A stretch of 64,000 nt of DNA from Streptomyces sp. Ru73 (GTDB lineage Bacteria; Actinomycetota; Actinomycetes; Streptomycetales; Streptomycetaceae). The position numbers and the translations under genes were made by a program. How positions within the stretch are numbered: the first letter of the stretch is position 1; every line of letters starts with the position of its first letter. Where the stretch lies: positions 1 through 64,000 of the forward strand of contig NZ_PQSQ01000008.1 in the NCBI RefSeq assembly GCF_002920575.1, in the 5' to 3' direction. The notes beneath the pieces are model-generated. The model worked only from the letters and a program-made list of their open reading frames with translations, ran no database searches and was not told where the DNA came from. Below, piece by piece: positions 8,665 through 16,741 of the stretch.

Positions 8665-8779
8665 GGGTCACTCCAAGGGGGAGAGGGGATGTCCGGGGTG
8701 CGGTGTGCCGGAAGTTCCTCGGGTGGTGCGCGGGCCGGGGCCGGGGGCCGCGGCGGGCAGGGCAGGACGCGGCCCGGGG

Positions 8780-9868
8780 TCAGGCCGGGGCGGGCAGGGC
8801 GCGGAGCGTCGCGCGTGCTTCGGCCATCACGCGGCCGACCAGCTCGGCGCAGGACGGCAGGTCGTCGATCAGCCCCGCGACCTGCCCGGCCGCCATCACG
8901 CCCAGGTCCGTACGGCCGTCCACCATCGAGCCCTTGAGCAGCATCGGCGTGTTGGCGGCGAGCAGGACCTGACTCCAGGTCAGCTCCTTGCCGTGTTTCA
9001 TCGTGAGGCCGTCACGCACCATCTGTGCCCAGCTCGTACCGGAGTCGCGCCGGAAGGCCGCGGCGTGGCGCACGGCCCGTACCAGCGAGGCGACCCGCCC
9101 CGAGCGCTCCAGCGCGTCGACCAGCTCGCTGCGCAGCATCCGGTGGGGGAGGCCGTCGACGGCGGTGGTGACGGTGACGTCCTGGACGGTCGCGGCGAGG
9201 TAGCGGGCTTTGACCGCGTCCGGGACGGTGCTCTCGGAGGTGAGGAGGAAGCGGGTGCCCATGGCGATGCCGGCGGCGCCGTACGCCAGCGCCGCGACCA
9301 GCCCGCGGCCGTCGTGGAAGCCGCCCGCCGCCACGACCGGGATGTCCACCGCGTCCACGACCTGCGGCAGCAGCACGCCGGTGGCGACCTCCCCGGTGTG
9401 CCCGCCGCCCTCACCGCCCTGCACGATCACCGCGTCGGCGCCCCAGGCGGCGACCTTCTCCGCGTGCCGCCGGGCCCCGACGGACGGGATGACGACCACC
9501 CCCGCGTCCTTGAGCCGGGCGATCAGCTCGCGGGAGGGCGCCAGCGCGAACGAGGCGACGCGTACGCCCTCCTCGATGATGATCCGTACGCGGTCGGCCG
9601 CGTCACCGGCGTCGGCGCGCAGGTTCACCCCGAACGGCGCGTCGGTGCGGGACGCGACCTCCCGTACGGCGCTCCGCAGCCGGTCCGTGGGCATGGTGGC
9701 CGAGGCCAGGATGCCGAGCGCGCCCGCGTTGGCGGCGGCCGAGACGAGCCGGGGGCCGGCGACCCACCCCATGCCGGTCTGGACGACGGGGTGGCGCACG
9801 CCGACGAGCCGGGTGAGCGGCGTCTCGAACGCGGCGTCCGCAGTGCGGGGCCGCTCCGCCGCCGTCAT
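8780..9868 (-). CDS. ipdC: IpdC, nitronate-monooxygenase-fold flavoprotein
   Basis: Flavin-binding TIM-barrel protein of 362 residues of the 2-nitropropane dioxygenase/nitronate monooxygenase fold. Motifs: VVQTGMGWVAGP at the N-terminus, VQGGEGGGHTG and VVAAGGFHDGRG in the FMN-phosphate region, and GAAGIAMGTRFLLTSES. In steroid degraders IpdC desaturates/oxidises the C/D-ring CoA intermediate before ring opening. It is the last gene of echA20-ipdA-ipdB-ipdC, with its ATG overlapping the ipdB stop (ATGA), the same order as Rv3550-Rv3553. Denitrification is not expected here. Confidence 0.88.
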   Translation of the reverse strand: MTAAERPRTADAAFETPLTRLVGVRHPVVQTGMGWVAGPRLVSAAANAGALGILASATMPTDRLRSAVREVASRTDAPFGVNLRADAGDAADRVRIIIEEGVRVASFALAPSRELIARLKDAGVVVIPSVGARRHAEKVAAWGADAVIVQGGEGGGHTGEVATGVLLPQVVDAVDIPVVAAGGFHDGRGLVAALAYGAAGIAMGTRFLLTSESTVPDAVKARYLAATVQDVTVTTAVDGLPHRMLRSELVDALERSGRVASLVRAVRHAAAFRRDSGTSWAQMVRDGLTMKHGKELTWSQVLLAANTPMLLKGSMVDGRTDLGVMAAGQVAGLIDDLPSCAELVGRVMAEARATLRALPAPA

Positions 9869-10635
9869 GCGGGCACCTCCCGGCCCCGCAGCCCGTCGGG
9901 GTCGATGACCTCGCGAATCAGCCGCAGCTCCTCGGGGGTGGGCTCGCGGGTGTACGGCACCTCGGCGGGGACGGAGAGCGGGAAACCGGTGGCCTCCCGG
10001 ACCTGCTCGAGGGTGGCCCCCGGGTGCACCGAGCGCAGCCGCATCGTGCGGTCCGGCGTCTCGAAGTCGAAGACGCCCAGGTCGCTGACGACCTGCGGGA
10101 TGCGGTGGTACCGCGAGGCCGACGGACCGGCGGCAGCGGCCCGGTCGTACCCGACGCCGCACACCATGTCGACCCGCTCGACGAACACCCGGGTGGAGTG
10201 CCGCGGCACCCAGTAACTCGTCGGATTGTTCAACGTGTTGACGGGCGCCCCGCGTACGCCGAGCAGCTGCCGCTTCGGCCGCTCCCAGTCGCCGATGCAG
10301 CTGATGTTCTGGTTGCCGTACCGGTCGAGCTGGCTCGCGCCCATCATCACGTGCCGCCGCCCGGTGGCGACCAGCGCCAGGTGCTGACGGTACGGCAGCC
10401 AGCCCTCGGCCACCTCGGACGGCGCGCCGACCGCCGGCACGTCGCCCATCAGCAGCGCCTCGCCGTCCGTGAGGAGCAGGTCGGGGGAGAAGGTGAGCTT
10501 CGCCAGCCGGGCGCCGATCGAGGGAATGGTGCCCATCGGGCTCGCGAGGATCTCGCCCGCGCCGCGCCATGCCTCGGCGCACGCCACCACGCACGTCTCG
10601 GCCCGGGTCGCCGTGGTCGTCGTCGCACTCGTCAT
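9865..10635 (-). CDS. ipdB: IpdB, beta subunit of the COCHEA-CoA hydrolase
   Basis: CoA-transferase-fold subunit of 256 residues. It lacks the SENG-type nucleophile region of true CoA transferases and instead has HVMMGASQLDRYGNQNIS, as IpdB does. With IpdA it forms the heteromer that hydrolytically opens the last steroid ring. Start chosen at MTSATTTT (10635), which overlaps the ipdA stop by ATGA; longer frames upstream run antisense inside ipdA. Product should be cytosolic. Confidence 0.88.
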   Translation of the reverse strand: MTSATTTTATRAETCVVACAEAWRGAGEILASPMGTIPSIGARLAKLTFSPDLLLTDGEALLMGDVPAVGAPSEVAEGWLPYRQHLALVATGRRHVMMGASQLDRYGNQNISCIGDWERPKRQLLGVRGAPVNTLNNPTSYWVPRHSTRVFVERVDMVCGVGYDRAAAAGPSASRYHRIPQVVSDLGVFDFETPDRTMRLRSVHPGATLEQVREATGFPLSVPAEVPYTREPTPEELRLIREVIDPDGLRGREVPA

Positions 10636-11495
10636 GCCGTCTCCTCGTGGAACGCCGCGACCGCGGCCTGGTAGGTGTGCTCGTCGCCGGACAGGAACCG
10701 CTCGGCGAAGGCCCGCCACGCCTCCGGGTCCTTGGCCGCCCGTACGTAAGCCCGTTGGAACGCCTCGTCGCGGCCGTAGTCGGGGGCGCAGGAGGTGAAG
10801 TGCGCGCCGTGCGGTGCCTCGACGACGCCGGTCACGAACGCCCGCTTGACCAGCAGCGACTGTGGTCCTTGGTCCTTGAGCAGCTCGGCCGTTTCGACCA
10901 CGCGCTCGCAGGAGACATAGGCGGTGTCGGCGGCCTGGCAGAACAGGTCGTCGAAGTACGGATCGGGGCCGAGGTACTGGCCGTTGCCCTGTGCGTCGGC
11001 CCGGTCGAGGTGGACGAGTGCGGCGTCCAGCCGCAGGGCGGGGACGGCGACCAGCTCCTCCCCGTCCTGGTACGGCGACGTCACCGTCCGCAGCGACGGG
11101 TTGACCGTCATCACGTCGGAGCCGAGGCCCGCCCGGATCGGCAGGAACGGCAGCCGGTGCGCGGCGGCGGTCAGGCCCCACATCACCATCGCCTCGTCCA
11201 GCTCGGTCAGTTCGAGGCCGCCGCGCTGCCGGGCCGCGCAGAAGTGCGGCTCCAGCGGCACGGAGTCCAGCGTGCCGAAGGCGGTGACGAGCCGGCGGAT
11301 CTTCCCGGCGGCGGCGAGCAGCCCGACGTCCGGACCGCCGTACGACACCACGGTCAGGTCGGTGAGGTCCGAGCGCAGCAGGGCGCGCACCAGCGCCATC
11401 GGCTTGCGACGCGACCCCCAGCCGCCGATGCCGATCGTCATGCCGTCGGCGAGCCGGCCGACCACCTCGTCGGCGGTCATCGTCTTGTCGCTCAT
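10632..11495 (-). CDS. ipdA: IpdA, alpha subunit of the COCHEA-CoA hydrolase
   Basis: CoA-transferase-fold subunit of 287 residues. The N-terminal glycine-rich loop (IGIGGWGSRRKP) and the acidic LELTELDE segment near residues 94-101, where the catalytic Glu of IpdA is expected, are visible. Together with IpdB it opens ring C of the CoA-linked remnant. Its ATG overlaps the echA20 stop, so the four genes are tightly coupled and read from the operator at 12269. Confidence 0.88.
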   Translation of the reverse strand: MSDKTMTADEVVGRLADGMTIGIGGWGSRRKPMALVRALLRSDLTDLTVVSYGGPDVGLLAAAGKIRRLVTAFGTLDSVPLEPHFCAARQRGGLELTELDEAMVMWGLTAAAHRLPFLPIRAGLGSDVMTVNPSLRTVTSPYQDGEELVAVPALRLDAALVHLDRADAQGNGQYLGPDPYFDDLFCQAADTAYVSCERVVETAELLKDQGPQSLLVKRAFVTGVVEAPHGAHFTSCAPDYGRDEAFQRAYVRAAKDPEAWRAFAERFLSGDEHTYQAAVAAFHEETA

Positions 11496-12247
11496 GACTG
11501 ACGCTCCTTCTCGCTGCCGAAGGTGTCGCGTACGCGGTCGGCGATGCCGCTGAGGTTGGCCTCGAAGGTGAAGCCCTGCTCGAAGCGGTAGCTGCGGCGC
11601 ACGTCGACCGGGTCGATGCCGTTGATCGCGGCCTTGGCGAGCCGGATCAGGGTGCCGTCCTTGGCGGCGATCTCGCCCGCCAGCTCGCGCGCCGCCTTCA
11701 TCAGCCGGTCGCGGGGGACGACCCGCCAGACGGAGCCGTGCCGGTGCAGCTCCTCGGCGGTGACGGTGCGTGAGGTGTAGTAGAGCGTCCGCATCAGGTG
11801 CTGCGGCACCAGCCGGGCGAGGTGGGTTGCCGCGCCGAGCGCGCCCCGGTCCAGCTCCGGCAGGCCGAAGGTGGCGTCGTCGCTCGCCACCACCGCGTCC
11901 GCGTTGCCCGCCAGGCCGATGCCGCCGCCCAGGCAGAACCCCTGTACGGCGGCGACCACGGGGACTTCGCAGTCATACACGGCCGCGAACGCCTCGTAGC
12001 AGCCGCGGTTCGCGCCGAGCAGCGCGTCATGGCCCGCCGTGCGCTGCATCTCCTTGATGTCCACCCCGGCGTTGAAACCGCGGCCTGCGGCGGCGAGGAC
12101 CACGCAGCGCACCGCCGGATCAGCGCCCGCAGCGCGGACCGCGGCGGCCAGGTCGTACCAGCCTTGTACGGGAAGGGCGTTCACCGGCGGGAAGTCCACG
12201 GTGACGACCGCGATGCCCTCTTCGGGTGGGGAGGTGGAGACACCCAT
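11492..12247 (-). CDS. echA20: EchA20, ring D-opening crotonase hydrolase
   Basis: Crotonase-family protein of 251 residues. Oxyanion-hole motifs are RGFNAGVDIKEM and VQGFCLGGGIGLA; the ASDDATFGLPELDRGALGAA stretch is characteristic of the EchA20 group. In the steroid pathway it hydrolyses ring D of the HIEC-CoA intermediate. First gene of the leftward echA20-ipdA-ipdB-ipdC operon, divergent from two SDR genes, matching the mycobacterial layout. The KstR2-type box lies 22 bases upstream of its start. Confidence 0.88.
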   Translation of the reverse strand: MGVSTSPPEEGIAVVTVDFPPVNALPVQGWYDLAAAVRAAGADPAVRCVVLAAAGRGFNAGVDIKEMQRTAGHDALLGANRGCYEAFAAVYDCEVPVVAAVQGFCLGGGIGLAGNADAVVASDDATFGLPELDRGALGAATHLARLVPQHLMRTLYYTSRTVTAEELHRHGSVWRVVPRDRLMKAARELAGEIAAKDGTLIRLAKAAINGIDPVDVRRSYRFEQGFTFEANLSGIADRVRDTFGSEKERQS

Positions 12248-12268
12248 GAGCAGATCAGCTACCTTTCC

Positions 12269-12282
12269 ACCAAACGTTTGTT
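12269..12282. promoter_or_regulatory. KstR2-type operator, site 2
   Basis: ACCAAACGTTTGTT contains the perfect palindrome CAAACGTTTG and fits AnCAAGnnCTTGnT with two changes. Read on the minus strand its flanks (CCTAACAAACGTTTGGTGG) align with site 1 at 2005-2022. It lies between echA20 and the divergent SDR gene, so one site can serve both operons. Confidence 0.75.
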
Positions 12283-12335
12283 AGGGGCGTGTCCAGGCAA
12301 GGTAGCAGCGGTCGGCGCGCCGCGGGAGGTGCTCA

Positions 12336-13112
12336 ATGCCAGCGATCATCGATCTCAGCGGAACCGTCGCCGTGGTGACGGGCGGAACGCGGGGCGTCGG
12401 CGCGGGAATCGCCCGCGCCTTCCTGGAGGCCGGCGCCGAGGTGGTGACGTGCGCGCGGCGGCCACCGGAGGAACCCGTACGGGCGGCCGGGCGCACCGCC
12501 CGCTTCCGCCCGGTCGACCTGCGCGACCCGGACGCCGTCGGCGCGTTCTTCGCCCGGGTGCACGAGGAGTACGGCCGGCTCGACACCCTCGTGAACAACG
12601 CCGGGGGCACGACGTTCCGCACGCTCGCCGACGGTGGCGGCCGGCACGCTGCGCGGGTCGTCGAGCTGAATCTGCTCGCCCCGCTGCACGCCTCGCTCGC
12701 GGCGTACGACCTGCTGCGCGCCGCGCCGGCCGGCGGCTCGGTCATCATGATCGGCAGCGTCAGCGGCACCCGTCCGTCACCCGGCACGGCGGCGTACGGA
12801 GCCGCCAAGGCGGGCCTGGACAGCCTCGCCCGCTCGATGGCCGTCGAATGGGCCCCGGAGGTACGCGTCAACACCGTCGTCCTCGGCATGGTCCGCACCG
12901 AACTGTCCCACCTGCACTACGGGGACGAGGCCGGGGTGGCGGCCGTGGGCCGCACCGTGCCGCTCGGCCGGCTCGCCGAACCCGCCGAGATCGGCGACGC
13001 CTGCGTCTTCCTCGCCTCCGGCCGCGCCGGGTACGTCAGCGGCGCGAGCCTGCACGTACACGGCGGCGGCGAGCGCCCGGCGTTCCTCGACGCCGCCACG
13101 GTCAACAACTGA
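12336..13112 (+). CDS. Short-chain dehydrogenase, Rv3549c-like
   Basis: SDR of 258 residues: cofactor motif TGGTRGVGAGIA near residues 15-26, NNAGG, catalytic Ser in MIGSVSGT and YGAAKAG. A GGGAGGT ribosome site precedes the ATG. Its place, divergent from echA20 and followed by a longer SDR, is the same as Rv3549c in M. tuberculosis, so a role in oxidising a hydroxylated C/D-ring intermediate is likely but the step is not known to me. Confidence 0.83.
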   Translation: MPAIIDLSGTVAVVTGGTRGVGAGIARAFLEAGAEVVTCARRPPEEPVRAAGRTARFRPVDLRDPDAVGAFFARVHEEYGRLDTLVNNAGGTTFRTLADGGGRHAARVVELNLLAPLHASLAAYDLLRAAPAGGSVIMIGSVSGTRPSPGTAAYGAAKAGLDSLARSMAVEWAPEVRVNTVVLGMVRTELSHLHYGDEAGVAAVGRTVPLGRLAEPAEIGDACVFLASGRAGYVSGASLHVHGGGERPAFLDAATVNN

Positions 13113-13179
13113 CCGGCATTCGGCCACCGGACCGACCCACCCGCACACCGCCCACGCCTCGAAAGGCAGGACAACCACC

Positions 13180-14091
13180 ATGACCGGACTGTGCACCGGA
13201 CGCGTCGCCGTCGTCACCGGAGCGGGCCGCGGACTGGGCCGCGCGCACGCCCTCGCCCTCGCCGCCGAGGGCGCCAGGGTCGTCGTCAACGACCTCGGCG
13301 TCGGCCTGGACGGCAGCGGGGGCGCCGGAGAGCCCGCGCAGCACGTCGTCGAGGAGATCAGGGCCGCGGGCGGCGAGGCCGTCGCGCACGGCGGTGACAT
13401 CGCCGCCTCCGACGGCGCAGCCTCGCTCGTCGCCGCCGCGCTCGACACGTACGGCCGGCTGGACACCCTCGTCAACAACGCGGGCTTTCTCCGCGACCGG
13501 ATGCTGGTCAACCTCGGCGAGGACGACTGGGACGCGGTGCTGCGGGTCCACCTCAAGGGCCACTTCCTGACGCTGCGGCACGCCGCCGCGCACTGGCGCG
13601 CCGAGGCCAAGGCCGGCCGGACGCCTGCCGCCCGGGTCATCAACACCAGTTCGGGGGCCGGCCTGCTCGGCAGCGTCGGCCAGGGCAACTACGCGGCCGC
13701 CAAGGCCGGCATCGTCGGACTCACCCTGGTGGCCGCGGCCGAACTGGGCCGGTACGGCGTCCAGGTCAACGCGATCGCGCCGGCCGCCCGCACCCGGATG
13801 ACCGAGCAGACCTTCGCCGGGACGATGGCGGCGCCGGCTGCGGGGGCCTTCGACGCGATGGCGCCCGAGAACGTCGCGCCGCTCGTCGTGTGGCTGGGCT
13901 CAGCGGACTCCGCCGGGGTGACCGGCCGGGTCTTCGAGGCGGAGGGCGGCCGGATCACCGTCATGGAGGGCTGGCGTCCCGGCCCCACCGCCGACAAGGG
14001 CGCCCGCTGGACCCCGGCCGAGGCCGGCGAGGCCACACGCAAGCTGCTCGCCGAGGCCGAACCGCCGCAGCCGGTGTACGGGGCACAGTGA
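13180..14091 (+). CDS. Short-chain dehydrogenase, Rv3548c-like (long SDR)
   Basis: SDR of 303 residues, about 50 longer than the classical length, with a C-terminal extension after residue 250. Motifs: TGAGRGLGRAHAL (cofactor), NNAGFLRDR, INTSSGAGLLG and YAAAKAG. The core resembles the dehydrogenase part of peroxisomal-type multifunctional enzymes, which act on 3-hydroxyacyl-CoA. A GAAAGGCAGG sequence precedes the start. Second gene of the SDR pair controlled from the 12269 box; the pair corresponds to Rv3549c-Rv3548c. Confidence 0.83.
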   Translation: MTGLCTGRVAVVTGAGRGLGRAHALALAAEGARVVVNDLGVGLDGSGGAGEPAQHVVEEIRAAGGEAVAHGGDIAASDGAASLVAAALDTYGRLDTLVNNAGFLRDRMLVNLGEDDWDAVLRVHLKGHFLTLRHAAAHWRAEAKAGRTPAARVINTSSGAGLLGSVGQGNYAAAKAGIVGLTLVAAAELGRYGVQVNAIAPAARTRMTEQTFAGTMAAPAAGAFDAMAPENVAPLVVWLGSADSAGVTGRVFEAEGGRITVMEGWRPGPTADKGARWTPAEAGEATRKLLAEAEPPQPVYGAQ

Positions 14092-14200
14092 GCGGGACGC
14101 CGGGACGCCGGGACTTCAGGACGGCGGGCCGGAGCGGCAGGCCGGGCAGCGGGCGGTGATGGCACCCGGCGTCGGTGGGCGCCCGTTACGCGCGGCCCCC

Positions 14201-14220
14201 TTTCCCGCTCACCGGGAATT
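14201..14220. promoter_or_regulatory. TTCCCG-N5-CGGGAA palindrome before kshA
   Basis: Arms TTCCCG (14202-14207) and CGGGAA (14213-14218) separated by CTCAC. A longer version with the same core and centre spacing lies between iclR and hsaA at 17635-17655. It sits about 30 bases upstream of a candidate -10 (TAGCCT, 14250-14255) and so would be upstream of the -35, a position that suits an activator. The likely binder is the IclR protein encoded at 16742-17587. Confidence 0.6.
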
Positions 14221-14294
14221 CCGCCTCCCGTCCCGCCGGCGGTCCGCCCTAGCCTCCCCGGACAGCCCCTTGCCCGGCAGGAGGACGAGAGAAG

Positions 14295-15437
14295 ATGACT
14301 GCTCCCCACGACGAGGCCCGCGTCATCGACGCGGGCCGTCCGCCCGCCCGGTTCGCCCGTGGCTGGCACTGCCTCGGCCTCGCCGACGCCTTCAAGGACG
14401 GCCGGCCGCACGAGATCGAGGCGTTCGGCACCAAGCTGGTGGTCTTCCAGGGCGAGCACGACGGCGCGCTGCACGTACTCAACGCCTACTGCCCCCACAT
14501 GGGCGGCAACCTGGCGCACGGCACGGTCAAGGGCGACGCCGTGGCCTGCCCCTTCCACGACTGGCGCTGGTCCGGCAACGGCCGGTGCGCCGGCGTCCCG
14601 TACGCCCGCCGGGTCCCGCCGCGCGCCCGCACCCGCGCCTGGCGCACCCTGGAGGAGAACCGCCAGCTCTTCGTCTGGCACGACCCCGAGGGCAACCCGC
14701 CCCCGCCCGACGTGACCATCCCGCGCATCGAGGGCGCCTTCAGCGCCGACTGGAGCGACTGGACCTGGCACGCCCTCAGGGTGGAGGGCGCCAACTGCCG
14801 CGAGATCGTCGACAACATCGTCGATATGGCGCACTTCTACTACGTGCACTACTCCTTCCCCACCTACTTCAAGAACGTCTTCGAGGGGCACATCGCCACC
14901 CAGTACATGGAGAGCACCCCGCGCGAGGACGTCGACCTCGGCACCCTCAGCGCGCCGCTGCGCTCCGACGCCTCGTACTACGGCCCGTCCTACATGATCG
15001 ATTACCTCTGGACGCCGGTGGCCGAGGGCGTCGAGACGGAGATGGTGCTGATCAACTGCCACTATCCGATCGACGCCGACAGCTTCCTGCTCCAGTACGG
15101 CGCGATCGTGAAGAAGCTGCCCGGCATGACGGACGAGGAGGCCGCCGAGGCAGCCCGGCTCACGTCACAGGGACTGGCGACCGGCTTCGAGCAGGACGTG
15201 GAGATCTGGCGGAACAAGACCCGGATCGACAACCCGCTGCTCACCGAGGAGGACGGCCCGGTCTACCAACTGCGCCGCTGGTACGAGCAGTTCTACGTGG
15301 ACGTGGCGGACGTGAAGGACGAGATGGTCCGCCGGTTCGAGTTCGAGATCGACACCGAGCGGGCCAACCGGGCCTGGCGCGCCGAGGTCGACGAGAACCT
15401 GGCGCGCCGCGCCGCAGGCCCCGCCGGCGGTGCCTGA
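14295..15437 (+). CDS. kshA: KshA, oxygenase of 3-ketosteroid 9alpha-hydroxylase
   Basis: Rieske non-haem iron oxygenase of 380 residues that 9alpha-hydroxylates androstadienedione and thereby triggers B-ring opening. The 2Fe-2S ligands are Cys66-x-His68 and Cys85-x2-His88. The mononuclear iron site is visible as NIVDMAHFYYVHY with His180 and His185, and the third ligand fits Asp301 in EQDVEIWRNK. A GGAGGACGAG ribosome site precedes the ATG. It overlaps the small gene that follows (GTGCCTGA), which in turn overlaps kshB. Confidence 0.93.
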   Translation: MTAPHDEARVIDAGRPPARFARGWHCLGLADAFKDGRPHEIEAFGTKLVVFQGEHDGALHVLNAYCPHMGGNLAHGTVKGDAVACPFHDWRWSGNGRCAGVPYARRVPPRARTRAWRTLEENRQLFVWHDPEGNPPPPDVTIPRIEGAFSADWSDWTWHALRVEGANCREIVDNIVDMAHFYYVHYSFPTYFKNVFEGHIATQYMESTPREDVDLGTLSAPLRSDASYYGPSYMIDYLWTPVAEGVETEMVLINCHYPIDADSFLLQYGAIVKKLPGMTDEEAAEAARLTSQGLATGFEQDVEIWRNKTRIDNPLLTEEDGPVYQLRRWYEQFYVDVADVKDEMVRRFEFEIDTERANRAWRAEVDENLARRAAGPAGGA

Positions 15438-15681
15438 CGTGCGGCCGGTGGAGTGCGCGGCCTGCGGCAACCAGGTCCTGTGCGAGAAGTTCAGCCCGGC
15501 CCATACGTCCGTGCAGTGGACCGCCGAAGCGGCCGCCGTCTGCCCGGAGTTCGGGGCCCGGACAGCCGCGGGGGAGACCGGCGCCCGGATCCGGACCTGC
15601 GCGGCGCTGCGCGACAGCATCGACCGGGCCGCGGCCGAGGGAACCCTGCGCGTCACCACACGGGAGGCCGCCGATGCCTGA
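15430..15681 (+). CDS. Small Cys-containing protein inside the ksh operon
   Basis: Predicted 83-residue cytosolic protein starting at GTG 15430, eight bases inside the end of kshA, and ending eight bases inside kshB. I do not recognise a named family. Cys9-x2-Cys12-x5-Cys18, then His25 and Cys38, could bind zinc or iron; the segment ending at Cys38 reads VQWTAEAAAVCPEF. The double overlap shows strict co-translation with the two hydroxylase subunits, so a role in KshA/KshB assembly, electron transfer or stability is plausible. It is too short for a known ferredoxin and lacks the 4-Cys plant-type or 3/4-Cys bacterial ferredoxin pattern. Confidence 0.75.
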   Translation: MPDVRPVECAACGNQVLCEKFSPAHTSVQWTAEAAAVCPEFGARTAAGETGARIRTCAALRDSIDRAAAEGTLRVTTREAADA

Positions 15682-16717
15682 GCCGCGTACGTACCGGCTG
15701 TGCGTCACCGCGGTGGTCGAGGAGACCGCCGACGCCCGGTCCTTCGTGCTCCGGCCGCGGCCCGAGGACGCCGGCCGGTTCGCCCACCGGCCCGGCCAGT
15801 TCCTCACGGTACGGGTGCCGGGCGCCGGCGTGGCGCGCTGTTACTCGCTCGCGAGCTCTCCGCACACCGTCGAACCCCTGAAGATCACGGTCAAGCGGGT
15901 GGCCGGCGGGTACGGTTCCCACTGGCTCTGCGACCGCGTGGCCACCGGTGACGAGCTGGAAGTGCTGCCCCCGGCCGGCACCTTCACGCCCGCCTCCCTC
16001 GACCGGGACCTGCTGCTCGTGGCGGGCGGCAGCGGCATCACACCGGTGATCTCCATCGCCAAGTCGGTGCTCGTGGGCGGTACGGGCAAGGTCGCGCTGC
16101 TGTACGCCAACCGCGACGAGTCCGCCGTCATCTTCCGCGACGAACTGCGGGAGCTGACCGAGGGCTTCCCGGACCGGCTGGTGGCCGTCCACTGGCTGGA
16201 GTCGGTCCAGGGACTGCCCGCCGCTGACCGGCTGGCGGGTGTGGTCGCGCCGTACGCGGACCGGGACACGTACGTCTGCGGGCCCGGGCCGCTGATGGAC
16301 GCGGTGGAGGCCGCGCTGGGCGGCGGGCGCGTACACCGGGAGCGCTTCTTCTCCTTGTCGGCCGATGTCTTCGCGGCGCCGGGCGATGCGCCGGGCGACG
16401 AGACCGCCCAGGGCGAGACCGTGCAGGACGAGGCCGGGGAGGGGCACAGCACGGCGGAGGTGGAGCTCGACGGCCAGACGCACGTCGTCCGCTGGCCCGT
16501 CCGCACCCCGCTGCTCGACGCGCTGCTGGCCGACGGCGTCGACGCCCCGTACTCCTGCCGTGAGGGCTCCTGCGGCGCCTGCGCCTGCCGGATCGTCTCC
16601 GGCGAGACGAAGATGTTCCGCAACGACGTACTGGACGAGCAGGACCTCGCCGAGGGATACGTGCTGGCCTGCCAGGCCGTACCCCTCACCAACGAGGTCG
16701 CGGTCAGCTACTCCTGA
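15674..16717 (+). CDS. kshB: KshB, reductase of 3-ketosteroid 9alpha-hydroxylase
   Basis: Three-domain electron-transfer protein of 347 residues that feeds NADH electrons to KshA. FAD site RCYS at 55-58, nucleotide site GGSGITP near 118-124, CGPGPLMDA near 202-210, and a C-terminal plant-type 2Fe-2S ferredoxin with Cys295, Cys300, Cys303 and Cys333. Between reductase and ferredoxin lies an acidic, Gly/Ala/Glu-rich linker (about 232-258) that is longer than I expect. The ATG at 15674 overlaps the preceding small gene; the open frame extends far upstream only as antisense-like sequence. Confidence 0.93.
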   Translation: MPEPRTYRLCVTAVVEETADARSFVLRPRPEDAGRFAHRPGQFLTVRVPGAGVARCYSLASSPHTVEPLKITVKRVAGGYGSHWLCDRVATGDELEVLPPAGTFTPASLDRDLLLVAGGSGITPVISIAKSVLVGGTGKVALLYANRDESAVIFRDELRELTEGFPDRLVAVHWLESVQGLPAADRLAGVVAPYADRDTYVCGPGPLMDAVEAALGGGRVHRERFFSLSADVFAAPGDAPGDETAQGETVQDEAGEGHSTAEVELDGQTHVVRWPVRTPLLDALLADGVDAPYSCREGSCGACACRIVSGETKMFRNDVLDEQDLAEGYVLACQAVPLTNEVAVSYS

Positions 16718-16741
16718 CCCTGGAGCCCGGCTCGCAAGGGC

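Noticed and set aside
8780-9868. Nitroalkane detoxification gene (nitronate monooxygenase)
   Set aside because: The fold is the same, but the operon with ipdA, ipdB and echA20 points to IpdC.
9865-11495. 3-oxoacid CoA-transferase
   Set aside because: Subunit order and neighbours match IpdAB, which has this fold but acts as a hydrolase.
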